Assembly (NCBI RefSeq): GCF_028609845.1
Contig: NZ_CP063191.1
Coordinates: 1,736,001 to 1,800,000 of the forward strand
Direction: 5' to 3'
Source of the DNA: Corynebacterium heidelbergense
Lineage (GTDB): Bacteria > Actinomycetota > Actinomycetes > Mycobacteriales > Mycobacteriaceae
DNA length: 64,000 nt
Below are positions 7,305 through 17,087 of this stretch, in pieces. Every line of letters begins with the position of its first letter. Position 1 is the first letter of the stretch. A program made the translations under genes and the position numbers. Below the pieces are notes generated by a model. It saw only the letters and a list, made by a program, of their open reading frames with translations, was not told the origin of the DNA and searched no databases.

Positions 7305-9704
7305 ATGGCATCGTTGCTCTATCGCCTCGGCCGGAGCGCCTACCTACACAAGTGGCGTTTTATAGCCGTCTGGCTCCTGCTCATCCTCGGCGTGGGCGGC
7401 GCAGCTGCGGCCTTCTACGAGCAGCCTGCGGATACCTTCACCATCCCCGGCATCGAATCCGTGGAAACGCAGGACAAGATCAAGGAGAAGTTCCCCAACC
7501 AGTCCGCAAACCAGGCGGACTCTCCCTCCGGCAAGCTGGTCCTGCGAGCCCCGGACGGCAAGAAGCTCACCGACCCGGACGTCGACGCGCAGGTCAAGGC
7601 GTTGGTCGGCAAGCTCAGGGACCTGAGCTACCTCAAGGAGAAGGACTCTATCGCGCCGCCGCCGATGGCCGCCGAGGGCCTGAAGCAGAAGCTCGCCCCC
7701 GTCAAGCAGGCCCAGGGCATCCCCGAGCAGCAGATCAAAGCGGACCTGGCTGCGCTAAGCCCCCTCAGCCAGGACCAAACCACCGGCACGGTTCAGATCA
7801 CCTTCGATGCGCCCTCCAACACGCAGATCAGCGACGCAGATCGCAACGACTTCTCCTCCGTCGTGGAGCAAAACAAGGGTGACCTCCAGGTGGCCTGGTC
7901 CGGCCCGGCTTTCCAGTCGACTCAGCCGCCGAACGGCTCTTCCGAGCTCATTGGTATCGCCGTCGCCGCCATCGTGCTGATCATCACGTTTGGCTCTTTC
8001 GTCGCCGCGGGCCTGCCGCTGCTCACCGCCGTTGTGGGCGTGGGTATCGGCATCGCCGGGGTTTTCGCAGCCACCTCCCTGTCGGACGCCATCGGGTCCA
8101 TGACCCCCACCCTGGCATCTATGATCGGGTTGGCCGTGGGAATCGACTACGCCCTGTTCATCCTCTCCCGCTTCCGCAGCGAGCTCATCGCCCATGTGAG
8201 CGGGGAGGATCTCACGCCCAAGGAGCTAGCCCCCAAGCTCAAGGCCATCCCGCTGCGCGAGCGGGCCCATCTCGCCGGTCTCGCGGTGGGTAAGGCCGGT
8301 TCCGCAGTGGTCTTCGCAGGCACGACGGTGCTCATCGCTCTTGCCGCCCTGTCCATCGTGAACATTCCCTTCCTCACGGCCATGGCACTGGCCGCGGCGG
8401 CCACGGTCTTCATCGCCGTGCTGGTCGCAATCACGCTGCTGCCGGCGATCGTCGGCCTGATCGGCACGAAGGTGTTCAGCGGACGGGCACCCGTGGTCAA
8501 GGCACCGGATCCGGAGAACGAGACCCCGACCATGGGCCTGAAGTGGGTTCGCCTCGTGCGCAAGCACCCGCGCAAGTTTGTGATCGCCACCGTTTTGCTC
8601 ATGGGGCTGCTGGCCATCCCCGCCGCGAGCCTGCGTCTGGCCATGCCCAACGATGGCTCCAAGGAGAAGGGCACGCCCAACCGCACGGCCTACGAGATGG
8701 TCGATGAATCCTTCGGGCCCGGACGCAACGCCCCGATGGTCGCCCTGGTGGAGTACGACAACCTCGGCCAAGACCAGCGGGCCCATGCCGTGCAGGCGGC
8801 AGTGCAGACCCTCCAAGGTGTCGATGGTGTGCAAAACGCCCAGGTCACTGCCACGAACGGTGATCAGACCAAGCCCGGCGATGTGGGTACGGCCGCCCAG
8901 ATATTGGTGACGCCAAAATACGGCGCGACGGATGAAAAGGCCTCCGAGACGCTGCAGTCTCTGCGGGATAAGTCCGCCGACTTCCACAACCGCACCGGCG
9001 CAAGCTACGCCATCACCGGGGTGTCCCCGACCTACGAGGACATCTCCGATCGGCTCTCCGGCGTGCTGCTGCCGTACATCGGCATCGTCATCGTGCTCGC
9101 CTTCCTGCTGCTCATGCTCGTCTTCCGATCCATCTGGGTGCCGCTGCTCGCGGCCCTCGGGTTCGCACTGTCCGTTGCGGCAACGTTCGGTGTGACGGTG
9201 GCGCTATGGCAGCAGGGCTTCGCGGGGATCATCTCGGACCCCCAGCCCATCATTTCCTTCCTGCCCATCATGCTCATCGGATTGGTCTTCGGGCTGGCCA
9301 TGGACTACCAGGTGTTCCTCGTGACCCGCATGCGGGAGGGCTGGGCCCACGGCAAGCCCGCCGGCAATGCCGTTGCCAATGGTTTCAAGCACGGTGCCCG
9401 CGTGGTCACCGCCGCCGCGCTCATCATGATCAGCGTGTTCGCCGCCTTCATGCTCAACGGCGAGCAGTTCATCATGGTGATGGGCTTTGCCCTGGCTACG
9501 GCAGTCTTCTTCGACGCTTTCATCATCCGCATGACCTTCATCCCGGCGGTGATGTTCCTGCTCGGCGAGCGGGCCTGGAAGATCCCAGGCTGGTTGAACA
9601 AGATCCTCCCGACGGTGGATGTGGAGGGCGAGAGCCTGCAGCACAAGCAGGCCGACGGCAGCGAGAGCGCCGAGCCCACAGGGGGCCCGAAGCACGCCCT
9701 CTAG
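7305..9704 (+). CDS. MmpL-family RND transporter
   Basis: The 799-residue inner membrane protein belongs to the MmpL/CmpL group that exports mycolate-type or other lipids in Corynebacteriales. One TM near residue 20 is followed by a periplasmic domain (YEQPADTFTIPG onward), a five-TM bundle with GIDYALFILSRFRSEL, a second periplasmic loop and a second bundle with GLAMDYQVFLVTRMREG. The two Asp-Tyr pairs (IDY and MDY) are the proton-relay residues of the family. The ATG at 7305 has AAAGGA 12 bases upstream. The exact lipid cargo cannot be assigned; TMM or a surface glycolipid are both possible. Confidence 0.9.
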   Translation: MASLLYRLGRSAYLHKWRFIAVWLLLILGVGGAAAAFYEQPADTFTIPGIESVETQDKIKEKFPNQSANQADSPSGKLVLRAPDGKKLTDPDVDAQVKALVGKLRDLSYLKEKDSIAPPPMAAEGLKQKLAPVKQAQGIPEQQIKADLAALSPLSQDQTTGTVQITFDAPSNTQISDADRNDFSSVVEQNKGDLQVAWSGPAFQSTQPPNGSSELIGIAVAAIVLIITFGSFVAAGLPLLTAVVGVGIGIAGVFAATSLSDAIGSMTPTLASMIGLAVGIDYALFILSRFRSELIAHVSGEDLTPKELAPKLKAIPLRERAHLAGLAVGKAGSAVVFAGTTVLIALAALSIVNIPFLTAMALAAAATVFIAVLVAITLLPAIVGLIGTKVFSGRAPVVKAPDPENETPTMGLKWVRLVRKHPRKFVIATVLLMGLLAIPAASLRLAMPNDGSKEKGTPNRTAYEMVDESFGPGRNAPMVALVEYDNLGQDQRAHAVQAAVQTLQGVDGVQNAQVTATNGDQTKPGDVGTAAQILVTPKYGATDEKASETLQSLRDKSADFHNRTGASYAITGVSPTYEDISDRLSGVLLPYIGIVIVLAFLLLMLVFRSIWVPLLAALGFALSVAATFGVTVALWQQGFAGIISDPQPIISFLPIMLIGLVFGLAMDYQVFLVTRMREGWAHGKPAGNAVANGFKHGARVVTAAALIMISVFAAFMLNGEQFIMVMGFALATAVFFDAFIIRMTFIPAVMFLLGERAWKIPGWLNKILPTVDVEGESLQHKQADGSESAEPTGGPKHAL

Positions 9705-9748
9705 AACCACCCCTTTAGGCTGACAATCGAACATCGTCGTCGATCTTG

Positions 9749-10474
9749 GTGAGCACCGTGAATCCTCTTTCTGATCTGCTGGAAGCCACCGTGACCGTCG
9801 GCGGTTTTCCCATTCTCTGGCGGGAAATCGTGGGCAACGGTTTCGGACTCGCCTCCGCCATTGGGGGGATGCGACGGTCCACGTGGGCGTGGCCAGTCGG
9901 AATCGTGGGCAACATTGTGCTCTTCACGGTATTTCTCGGCGGGGTCTTTCACACCCCGCAGAATCTGAACCTCTACGGCCAGGCGGGGCGGCAGATCGTC
10001 TTCTGTGCGGTCAGCCTCTACGGGTGGTGGCGGTGGGGCCGGGCACGCAGCGCCGGGGTCCGCGAGCCCAACCGCACCGATCCCAACCGGTCCATTGTGT
10101 CCGAACCGCACGAATCCACCGAGGCCGTCCGGCCCCACTGGGCCAGTAGCCGGGAGCGGTTGCTACTCGCCGTGGCGGCGGTGCTCGGAACCTGTATTAC
10201 CGCGCAGGTCTTCACCGCGCTGGGATCCTGGGGACCGTGGGCGGATGCGTGGATCTTCACGGGCTCCGTGTTGGCCACCTATGGCATGGCTCGGGGGTGG
10301 ACTGAGTTCTGGTTGATATGGATAGCGGTAGATTTCGTTGGAGTGCCCCTATTAATCACTGCGGGCTACTACCCCAGCGCGGCGTTGTACCTGGTCTACG
10401 CCGGTTTTGTCCTCTGGGGTTTCGCCGTCTGGCTGCGGGTCCAACACCGGAATTCACCTGCTGGGCAGCGTTGA
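9749..10474 (+). CDS. pnuC: PnuC-like nicotinamide riboside (vitamin) transporter
   Basis: The 241-residue membrane protein should facilitate uptake of nicotinamide riboside. It shows the family's aromatic pattern, including NLYG, YGWWRWGR and GYYPSAALYLVYAGF, and about seven hydrophobic segments. A polar insert (RTDPNRSIVSEPHESTEAV) lies in a cytoplasmic loop. The start is uncertain: TTG 9746, GTG 9749 or GTG 9758, none with a good ribosome site, so a leaderless transcript is possible. There is no fused NadR-type kinase domain. Confidence 0.82.
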   Translation: MSTVNPLSDLLEATVTVGGFPILWREIVGNGFGLASAIGGMRRSTWAWPVGIVGNIVLFTVFLGGVFHTPQNLNLYGQAGRQIVFCAVSLYGWWRWGRARSAGVREPNRTDPNRSIVSEPHESTEAVRPHWASSRERLLLAVAAVLGTCITAQVFTALGSWGPWADAWIFTGSVLATYGMARGWTEFWLIWIAVDFVGVPLLITAGYYPSAALYLVYAGFVLWGFAVWLRVQHRNSPAGQR

Positions 10475-10619
10475 GACACGCCCAAGACACCCAGGCGTGG
10501 GTTCACCTTTTGCGCTGAAGTGTTGTTAACTGTGCTCCAGATTTATCAGAACAGGTCAATCCGAAACGTTTTGCACTCGTCACGCAAGCTATATCGGCCG
10601 ATTAAGAAAGGAGTACACA

Positions 10620-11282
10620 ATGCCAGACGACCACACCGGCGTATTGTCGACGGGCCTGCCCCGTCGTCCACAGGGGGTACGTGAACAGAAGAAAGCCGAG
10701 ACGCGCAAAAGCCTCGCCACTGCCGCCGCACAGTTGATGCTTTGCGAAGGTTCAGAGGGCACCACAATCGCTTCCATCGCCCGGCGAGCAGACGTCTCAT
10801 CACGGACGTTCCACAACTACTTCCCCCACCGTGAGGCCGCCTTTCGGTACTACATCGAGACCTTCATTGACGACGTCAAAGTCATGGTGGAAGCATCCGA
10901 GCCGGGCCAGCCGGTGTTGGAAATGCTACTGGGAATTGCGAAGAAACTCACCGTGGATTCGCCCGAAGGCGTCGAAACCATTTACATGGCGGCCACCCTT
11001 GGTGAGCATCTGACGATGCACATGAGCAAAACCGAATTCGCCGATCTGCTCACTGTGTTCGAGCGCCTGACAAATGCAGTTTATGAATATTGCGAAGGCC
11101 GCCTCAGTAAATTCCAGATCCATCTGCTGATCAACACTGGCGCCTCCGCAATCAGCGCCCTGACAGAGATTGAGAGCATGACGGACTACTCCAATGGGCG
11201 CAGCTTCGAGGCACTGCTGGAGGAATCATTCGATCTGTTGGCCAACGGCTTCGAACCCCGCGCAACCAGAACCAAGGGGTAA
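10620..11282 (+). CDS. TetR-family transcriptional regulator
   Basis: The 220-residue repressor has an N-terminal helix-turn-helix (about 20-65) with GTTIASIARRADVSSRTFHNYF, typical of TetR, and a variable ligand domain after it. The ATG at 10620 follows a strong AAAGGAG (about 7 bases spacing). The 145-base gap upstream is AT-richer than its surroundings and probably holds its promoter. The target is unknown; candidates are itself, the MmpL-PnuC genes upstream or distant loci. Confidence 0.88.
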   Translation: MPDDHTGVLSTGLPRRPQGVREQKKAETRKSLATAAAQLMLCEGSEGTTIASIARRADVSSRTFHNYFPHREAAFRYYIETFIDDVKVMVEASEPGQPVLEMLLGIAKKLTVDSPEGVETIYMAATLGEHLTMHMSKTEFADLLTVFERLTNAVYEYCEGRLSKFQIHLLINTGASAISALTEIESMTDYSNGRSFEALLEESFDLLANGFEPRATRTKG

Positions 11283-11316
11283 TCCCATCCCCCAGCACTT
11301 CCCCTTCCCCCGGGCG

Positions 11317-12585
11317 TCAGGACATCAACAGCGCGCGCAGCTCGGCGATGTCCACCCCCTCCGCTGTGCTGGGGTCAAAGGCCGCAGCGTGGTCCTTGTC
11401 CACCAGCACCGCCCGCACTCCCTCGGTGAAGTTGCGCTGTCGGCGTAGATAACGGGCCAGCACCGCCTCGTAGTCCAGCGCCGTGGGCAAGTCCACCAGC
11501 GCGCTGGCGTGGAAGAGCTCCACGGTCGCAGCCAGGCTCACCGGATTCCCCTTGGCCACAGCCGCCCGCACCTGCTCCACGAACTCCGCTGTCCTGTTGT
11601 CACCCGCATGCCGCTCACCTGCACCGGCACCCGCACCCGCATGCCCCTCCCCCGCGGGCTCGTAATCGCGAAGCCGCCGGCTCATCTCTAGCCAGTCCCC
11701 ATAGGCGAAGACCTCCTCAATAAAGGCCGCGTTATCCCGCAGCGCCGAGCGGGGTTGATCGAGCTCGTCGGCCCCCAGGGCCCACTGGGAATCGGGGGCC
11801 AAGACCTCCGAGACCTCCCGGGTCTCCAGCGCATTGGCAACCGCGTCCACATCCGCGACGAGGTTGGTCGCCAGGCCGGTGTAGAGCAGGTCGGCCGGGC
11901 TAAGCCTCCAGCCCGTCAGGCCGATGAAGGTCCCGACCGCGATGGATTTCCGAGGCACGGCCTCACCGCCGTTGACGTCAGCGCCACCAACATCGTGGCC
12001 GCCAACATCGGCACCGTCAGCCCCAGCACCATCGGCCTCCCGAGACGAACCCCCCTCCCCCTCCCGCAACCTCAAGTGCGTCAACCGATAGGACATCCCC
12101 ACATCGGGAATGAACCCGATGGCGGCCTCCGGCATCGCCCCCAGGGACCTGGGCGTAATGACCCGGTGGGAACCGTGGGCGGAGATGCCGAAGCCGCCGC
12201 CCATCGTCACCCCCTCAAGCAGGGCGATAAGCGGCTTGGGGTACTCCCCCAGCCGCCGGTTCAGCGCGTACTCCACCCGGAAGAACTCGTCGCCAACTTC
12301 GTGCTTGCCCTGGGCGTCCTCCTCGGCAACCCAGCGCACGTCCCCGCCAGCGCAGAAGGCCCGCGGGCTCGTGGAGCGCAACACCACATGGTGCACCTGC
12401 GGGTTCGCCTCGAACTCGTCGAGGGCCTCGGAGATAACGGCGAGCATGTCCGCGTTGAGGGAGTTCAGCGCCTTCGGTCGGTCCAGCTCGATGAGTCCGG
12501 CATGACCGGCGATTCTCCAGCGGGCATCCCGGGTCTCATGGTCAACGGGTGCGGGTATGGGGTGGTCCTGGCTCATGGCCCCCAT
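11317..12585 (-). CDS. Enoyl-CoA hydratase/isomerase family, 3-hydroxyisobutyryl-CoA hydrolase type
   Basis: This enzyme should hydrolyse 3-hydroxyisobutyryl-CoA in valine breakdown. The fold markers are the oxyanion region RAFCAGGDVRW, VTMGGGFGIS and the hydrolase hallmark MPEAAIGFIPDVGMSYRL; the C-terminal part (SLAATVELF, NFTEGVRAVLVDKD) also fits. At about 420 residues it exceeds the usual 340-350 because of two low-complexity inserts: an Asp/Gly/Val-rich one after THLRLREG and a Gly/Ala/His-rich one after DYEPAGEG. Either ATG at 12585 or 12576 may start it. It is a lone minus-strand gene. Confidence 0.85.
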   Translation of the reverse strand: MGAMSQDHPIPAPVDHETRDARWRIAGHAGLIELDRPKALNSLNADMLAVISEALDEFEANPQVHHVVLRSTSPRAFCAGGDVRWVAEEDAQGKHEVGDEFFRVEYALNRRLGEYPKPLIALLEGVTMGGGFGISAHGSHRVITPRSLGAMPEAAIGFIPDVGMSYRLTHLRLREGEGGSSREADGAGADGADVGGHDVGGADVNGGEAVPRKSIAVGTFIGLTGWRLSPADLLYTGLATNLVADVDAVANALETREVSEVLAPDSQWALGADELDQPRSALRDNAAFIEEVFAYGDWLEMSRRLRDYEPAGEGHAGAGAGAGERHAGDNRTAEFVEQVRAAVAKGNPVSLAATVELFHASALVDLPTALDYEAVLARYLRRQRNFTEGVRAVLVDKDHAAAFDPSTAEGVDIAELRALLMS

Positions 12586-12674
12586 GGTGGCACGATCTCC
12601 CCAGCGGCCGCGCGCGAATGGGCATAGCCGGAGGGGAAAACTGCACCAGCAAGGATGCAGCGGGCCGCCGTAAC

Positions 12675-13658
12675 TTAGCTGCTCTTCTTGCCCTTCTTGC
12701 CGTGCTTGGCCTTCTTGTGCTTCTTTCCACCGGCCCGATCCTCGGCGCCGGGGTCAAAGCTGTGGCCCGCGCCGGGGTTATTGGCGTCCCCATCCTTAAT
12801 CACCCCATCCAGCAGCGCGGCGGCAGCATCGGGCACATACCGGAATTGGGTGCGCGGCGGGCGTTGATAGCTGGCTGCGGAATCGGGGCGGTCCGGCACC
12901 TTGGGGACGTTCTTCTCCACCGACTCCCACGGAATCGTGTTGAGGATGTGGGAAATCACGTTGATGCGCGAGCGCTTCTTGTCCTCGGACTCCACGGTGT
13001 ACCAGGGGGCCGATGGGATGTCCGTGTGGATAAACATCTCGTCCTTGGCCCGGGAGTAGTCCTCCCACCGCGTGATGGACTGCAGGTCCATCGGGGAGAG
13101 CTTCCACTGCCGCAACGGATCCTTCTGCCGGGACTTGAACCGCCGGATCTGCTCGTCGTCGGAGACGGAGAACCAGTATTTCCGCAGCATGATGCCGTCT
13201 TCGACCAGCAGCCGTTCGAAGATCGGGGCTTGGTGCAGGAAGCGGCGGTACTCCTGGGTGGTGCAGAAGCCCATGACGCGCTCCACCCCGGCGCGGTTGT
13301 ACCAGGAGCGGTCGAAGATGACGATTTCTCCGGCTGTGGGCAGCTTCTCCACGTAGCGCTGGAAGTACCACTGCCCGGATTCCCGGGAGGTGGGGGCAGG
13401 CAGCGCTTCCACGCGGCAGGTGCGGGGGTTGAGGTATTGGGTGATGCGCTTGATGGCCGAGCCTTTGCCCGCGGCGTCCCGCCCCTCCATGATTATGACG
13501 ACCCGCGCCCCGGTCTTCACCACCCACTGCTGCATCTCCACCAGTTCGGCCTGGAGGCGTTTGAGCTCGGACTCGTAGGCATCCTTGGGCAGCTTGACCA
13601 ACCCGCTCTTGGTGGTCTTCAACTTCTTTTTCGCGTGCTTCTTGTTGGTGCCGGACAT
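12675..13658 (-). CDS. ppk2: Polyphosphate kinase 2
   Basis: The 327-residue PPK2 transfers phosphate between polyphosphate and nucleotides. Walker A is EGRDAAGKGS (58-67), followed by the family blocks PTSRESGQWYFQRY, FDRSWYNRAGVERVMGF and YWFSVSDDEQIRRF. The N terminus is Lys-rich and the C terminus ends in a strongly basic tail (KKHKKAKHGKKGKKSS) that could bind polyphosphate; that role is inference. Both tails lie outside the catalytic core. It is not in an evident operon. Confidence 0.93.
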   Translation of the reverse strand: MSGTNKKHAKKKLKTTKSGLVKLPKDAYESELKRLQAELVEMQQWVVKTGARVVIIMEGRDAAGKGSAIKRITQYLNPRTCRVEALPAPTSRESGQWYFQRYVEKLPTAGEIVIFDRSWYNRAGVERVMGFCTTQEYRRFLHQAPIFERLLVEDGIMLRKYWFSVSDDEQIRRFKSRQKDPLRQWKLSPMDLQSITRWEDYSRAKDEMFIHTDIPSAPWYTVESEDKKRSRINVISHILNTIPWESVEKNVPKVPDRPDSAASYQRPPRTQFRYVPDAAAALLDGVIKDGDANNPGAGHSFDPGAEDRAGGKKHKKAKHGKKGKKSS

Positions 13659-13826
13659 GTGCAGGCGGGGCCTCTTCCGTGTAGTTCTTGGCGCCGCTGC
13701 TTGTGCTTTGGATCAGGGGGCAAGCGGGGCACCCGGTTCGTCATCTCACTGTAGTAGTTAGTTGAGATCTCCCACAATTGAGGACGCCACCCTCACCGCG
13801 CGCGCCGAACACCGAGCGCAGGGCAC

Positions 13827-15338
13827 TCAGCACTCCGGCACGTTCACCGCCACGTTGATGGCCAAACCTCCACTGGCGGTCTCCTTGTACCTGTCGCTCA
13901 TGTCCGCCCCGGTCTGCCGCATCGTCTCGATGACCTCATCTAGGGTGACGTGGTGCTCCCCATCGCCGCGCAGCGCCATCTTCGCGCAGTTGATGGCCTT
14001 CGCCGCCGAGATGGCGTTGCGCTCGATGCAGGGGATCTGCACCAGCCCGGCGATGGGATCGCAGGTTAACCCGAGGGAGTGTTCCATCGTGATCTCCGCG
14101 GCGTTGGCCACCTGCCGCGGGGATCCGCCGAGCACCTCTGCCAGGCCGGCGGCAGCCATGGATGCCGCGGAGCCAACCTCGCCCTGGCAGCCGACTTCCG
14201 CCCCGGAGATGCTGGCGCGCTCCTTGTACAAAGAACCCACCGCTCCCGCCGCTAACAGGAAAGTGCGGTCGCAGCGTTGCCGGTCCTGCTGGCCCAACGG
14301 GGTGTACTCGCGGGCGTAATGCATCACGGCCGGGATAATGCCCGCAGCCCCATTTGTCGGAGCCGTGACTACCCGCCCACCTGCGGCGTTCTCCTCGTTC
14401 ACGGCGAGCGCCACAAGGTTCACCCAGTCCACGGAGTGCTCCGGCTTGAGCTCCGGATCCTCCTCCAACAACTGCTCGTACCACCGCTTCGCCCGGCGGC
14501 GCACGTGAAGGGCACCGGGGAGCGTGCCATCAAAACTGAACCCGCGTTTTGCGCAATCCTGCATCGCGCTGGAGATGGCGTCCAGATTGACATCGATCTC
14601 CACATCCGTGCGTAGACTGCGTTCGCAAAACCGCTGGATATCGGAGATACCGCAGTCGTTATGCTCTGCCAGGGCGATGAGCTTATCCCCCGAATCGAAC
14701 AGAAAGTCACCACTGAGCTCGTCCAAGGACGGGATGTCATCTGCGGTGCGGATGAAACCGCCGCCGATGGAGTAGTAGGTCTCCTTCACGTCCCCCGCAG
14801 GAACGCCGGCCTCGGCGGCTCCGTCGTCGATAGCGGAGCCCGTGAACGCGGCGGCATCGGGCTCGGCGACCCCCGCCCCAGGGCCGGTGAGAGTATCCGC
14901 CTCAGCCGCAACAAACGTCACCGCGTTGGTGTGGATGGAACGGCGAACACCCGGGCGCAGGATAATGTCCTCGAAACCGCACGTGATTGGCATGGACTCA
15001 TCCCCGGCTAGATGCAGAGTGCGGGTTTCCCGGATCTCCGCGAGCCGCTTGTCCATGTAATCCGGGTCCACGGTCGCGGGATCGCACCCATCCAGACCCA
15101 GCAGACAGGCACCGAAGGTGCCGTGGCCCGCGCCGGTGGCGGCAAGTGACCCATAGAGGACGATGCAGGCCGCGCGGTGGGGGGCGCCGGACTCGGCTTC
15201 CTGTGTCCCAGCGCCGCTGTGAGTGAAGTGGGTATGGGCCTTGCGGGCAAAATCGAGCCCCGCGAGCATGGGGCCGACGGTATGGGAGGAGGAGGGTCCC
15301 ACCCCGATCCGGAAGAGGTCAAAGACGCTGACTGTCAT
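13827..15338 (-). CDS. sdaA: L-serine dehydratase (single-chain, iron-sulfur)
   Basis: This 503-residue enzyme deaminates L-serine to pyruvate and ammonia. The N-terminal beta domain starts with [19 protein letters not shown]; the alpha domain has [16 protein letters not shown] and the cluster-binding cysteines in [14 protein letters not shown]. An Ala/Gly/Asp-rich insert ([16 protein letters not shown]) lies in the beta domain. The ATG overlaps the stop of the upstream monooxygenase as ATGA, so translation is probably coupled. The length matches the fused actinobacterial form. Confidence 0.94.
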   Translation of the reverse strand: MTVSVFDLFRIGVGPSSSHTVGPMLAGLDFARKAHTHFTHSGAGTQEAESGAPHRAACIVLYGSLAATGAGHGTFGACLLGLDGCDPATVDPDYMDKRLAEIRETRTLHLAGDESMPITCGFEDIILRPGVRRSIHTNAVTFVAAEADTLTGPGAGVAEPDAAAFTGSAIDDGAAEAGVPAGDVKETYYSIGGGFIRTADDIPSLDELSGDFLFDSGDKLIALAEHNDCGISDIQRFCERSLRTDVEIDVNLDAISSAMQDCAKRGFSFDGTLPGALHVRRRAKRWYEQLLEEDPELKPEHSVDWVNLVALAVNEENAAGGRVVTAPTNGAAGIIPAVMHYAREYTPLGQQDRQRCDRTFLLAAGAVGSLYKERASISGAEVGCQGEVGSAASMAAAGLAEVLGGSPRQVANAAEITMEHSLGLTCDPIAGLVQIPCIERNAISAAKAINCAKMALRGDGEHHVTLDEVIETMRQTGADMSDRYKETASGGLAINVAVNVPEC

Positions 15339-15679
15339 TCGGCCCCGTTCTCCACCTGGAACTCGCCCATCCGGTCCCACTCGCTGCGGCCCTCGATCGT
15401 GGTGTTGATGATCTCCGGGGTTTCCCGCAACACGGTGGGGAAGAGTTCCGAGGCTTTGCGGAAGTGGTCGGAGTTGACGTGGGCCTCTGCGGCATCGTCC
15501 TGGAAGGCCTCGCAGAGGAAGTATTCGGTGGGATCGTCGGTAGAGCGGTACCACTCGAACCAGAGGCAGCCCGCTTCCGAGCGGCTTGCCTGGGTGAACT
15601 CCTCCACGACGTCCCGGAAATTTTCCGTGTACTCGGCCAGGGGCTTGAATTTCACGTTAATGAGGATCATGCCGTCCAC
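15335..15679 (-). CDS. Antibiotic-biosynthesis-monooxygenase (YgiN-like) small protein
   Basis: A 111-114-residue single ABM-domain protein, of the group that includes YgiN quinol monooxygenases and heme-degrading enzymes. Family marks are [17 protein letters not shown] near the start, [14 protein letters not shown] in the middle and [23 protein letters not shown] at 15679 or 15670 could start it. Its stop overlaps the sdaA start by four bases, so the pair forms an operon. The real substrate is unknown; the coupling to serine dehydratase hints at redox protection of the iron-sulfur cluster, which is only an inference. Confidence 0.8.
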   Translation of the reverse strand: MDGMILINVKFKPLAEYTENFRDVVEEFTQASRSEAGCLWFEWYRSTDDPTEYFLCEAFQDDAAEAHVNSDHFRKASELFPTVLRETPEIINTTIEGRSEWDRMGEFQVENGAE

Positions 15680-15701
15680 TTTAGGCGGCTCAACCCCGGC
15701 T

Positions 15702-15727
15702 CCCCCCCCCCGGCCACGGCCCGTTGG
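15702..15727. repeat. C10 and G7 homopolymer tracts upstream of the monooxygenase-sdaA genes
   Basis: A run of ten C (15702-15711) and a run of seven G (about 15726-15732) lie between the phytase-like gene stop and the start of the monooxygenase gene. The tracts can pair across GGCCACGGCCCGTT. On the minus strand they sit 25-65 bases upstream of the monooxygenase ATG, in the promoter or leader zone. Confidence 0.6.
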
Positions 15728-15736
15728 GGGGGTGGG

Positions 15737-17017
15737 TTACCCCAGGGCGATGGTGTGAATCAGGCTGCGCTGGGAATCGCTGAAGTTGTTGTCCGTGCTA
15801 ACCAGGACGGTTCGCCGCCCATCCTGCAGCGTGGGCCCCCAGGCGAGACCCTCGATGTTGTCCGGGTTCTCCCCGTTGGGGGAGAAGTCCAGCAAGGTCT
15901 CCTTGCTCACCGGCTTCTCCTGGCCGCTCAGCGTGGCGGTACCCAGCACATCGGTGGCCCCGGAGGTGGAGATCCGATACAACTTGCCGCGGGTGCCCTG
16001 ACCCTTGACGTAGTTGCGTTCCAGAACGAGGAAACTGCTCTCGCTCTCGGCGAGGATCTCGGTGGCGCCGCGCTGGTCGGCCCCCGGATCGTCGGGATCC
16101 AGTTGGTAGGCGTACTCCGCCGTGGGCCGACCGGTTTCGAGGTCGTAGAAGGTCAGCCGGTTGCGCTTGTCCTGCTTGAGGGGATCCTCGGTGAGCACGG
16201 CCGCACGAGCGGCGTCACCTGCGCCCGTGATGGTGAGCCCCTCGTAGGCCTTGTTGTTCTGGATTCCCATCGCAGCCCCGGTTCCGGGTGCCTTATCGCT
16301 GGCGGGCGGCCGGTGGTAGTCGGGAATCTCGAACTGGCGCTGGGCCCGCCCGGAGCCATCGGCGACCGTAATCGCCGGGGCAATGCCGTGGTCTGCATCC
16401 CCTTCGGAGGTCCACACGATGGAACCCTCCGGGGTCACGCGGATGCTCTCCGGGTCCACGCTGCCCTTGGCGTAGGGCTTGCCCTCCTGGTCAGTGAGCA
16501 GCAGGGGCTTACCGATCCGCGCGGAGGCCGTGTGGCCAGCCTTGTCGCGCGGCAGCTCCATGGGGTACGCCCGCACCGGCCCTTTCTCCGCACGGTCGTC
16601 GCTCAAACCCAAGTACACGTCGTCCGTCACTCGGTCCAGGCCGGAGATGCCACCGAAGGGAACATCACCCCCGGGGGCGGCAGAGCCCTTGTCCCGCTCC
16701 GCTGTGGCCAGATCGTAGGTATCGATGAGCTGGGCACGGGCTGCCCCCGGCACAGGGGGCTGGGGACCCAGGGTGCCCGGTGCGGGAATCACCGGCCCGA
16801 TCCCGGGCAGGCCAGAGGACAGCAGGGAGAAGGTGTCCACGCTGCTCGCGGGCGCGGCCCAGGCGGCCGGGACCGCAGCGAGGGCTCCCCCGGCCGTGAG
16901 GCCGACAGCGAGGGCGGCGGAGATGCCCGCCGATCGTGCGAGGCGGGGCAAGGATCGGCGCCCAACGTGGGCGCGGCGAGGTGCAGACACGGCACACGGT
17001 TGCTCAGGGTGAGTCAT
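15737..17017 (-). CDS. Secreted phytase-like (esterase-like) domain protein
   Basis: The 426-residue protein has an N-terminal signal: basic MTHPEQPCAVSAPRRAHVGR, a hydrophobic Ala/Gly/Leu stretch and an AWA-A cleavage site near residue 54. The mature part matches the 'esterase-like activity of phytase' domain, a beta-propeller fold: FGGISGLDRVTDDVYLGLSDD, DPESIRV, NNKAYEGLTI, PDNIEGLAWGP and VSTDNNFS. It may act on phosphate esters at the surface, but the biochemical role of this family is poorly defined. It stands alone between sdaA and the ABC-F gene. Confidence 0.85.
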   Translation of the reverse strand: MTHPEQPCAVSAPRRAHVGRRSLPRLARSAGISAALAVGLTAGGALAAVPAAWAAPASSVDTFSLLSSGLPGIGPVIPAPGTLGPQPPVPGAARAQLIDTYDLATAERDKGSAAPGGDVPFGGISGLDRVTDDVYLGLSDDRAEKGPVRAYPMELPRDKAGHTASARIGKPLLLTDQEGKPYAKGSVDPESIRVTPEGSIVWTSEGDADHGIAPAITVADGSGRAQRQFEIPDYHRPPASDKAPGTGAAMGIQNNKAYEGLTITGAGDAARAAVLTEDPLKQDKRNRLTFYDLETGRPTAEYAYQLDPDDPGADQRGATEILAESESSFLVLERNYVKGQGTRGKLYRISTSGATDVLGTATLSGQEKPVSKETLLDFSPNGENPDNIEGLAWGPTLQDGRRTVLVSTDNNFSDSQRSLIHTIALG

Positions 17018-17087
17018 GTGGTTTAGCGTCCAACCCGCACATGAAGCCCAGGTGAACGCCGCGAAGCCAGACCGTGAAAAGTGGCGA

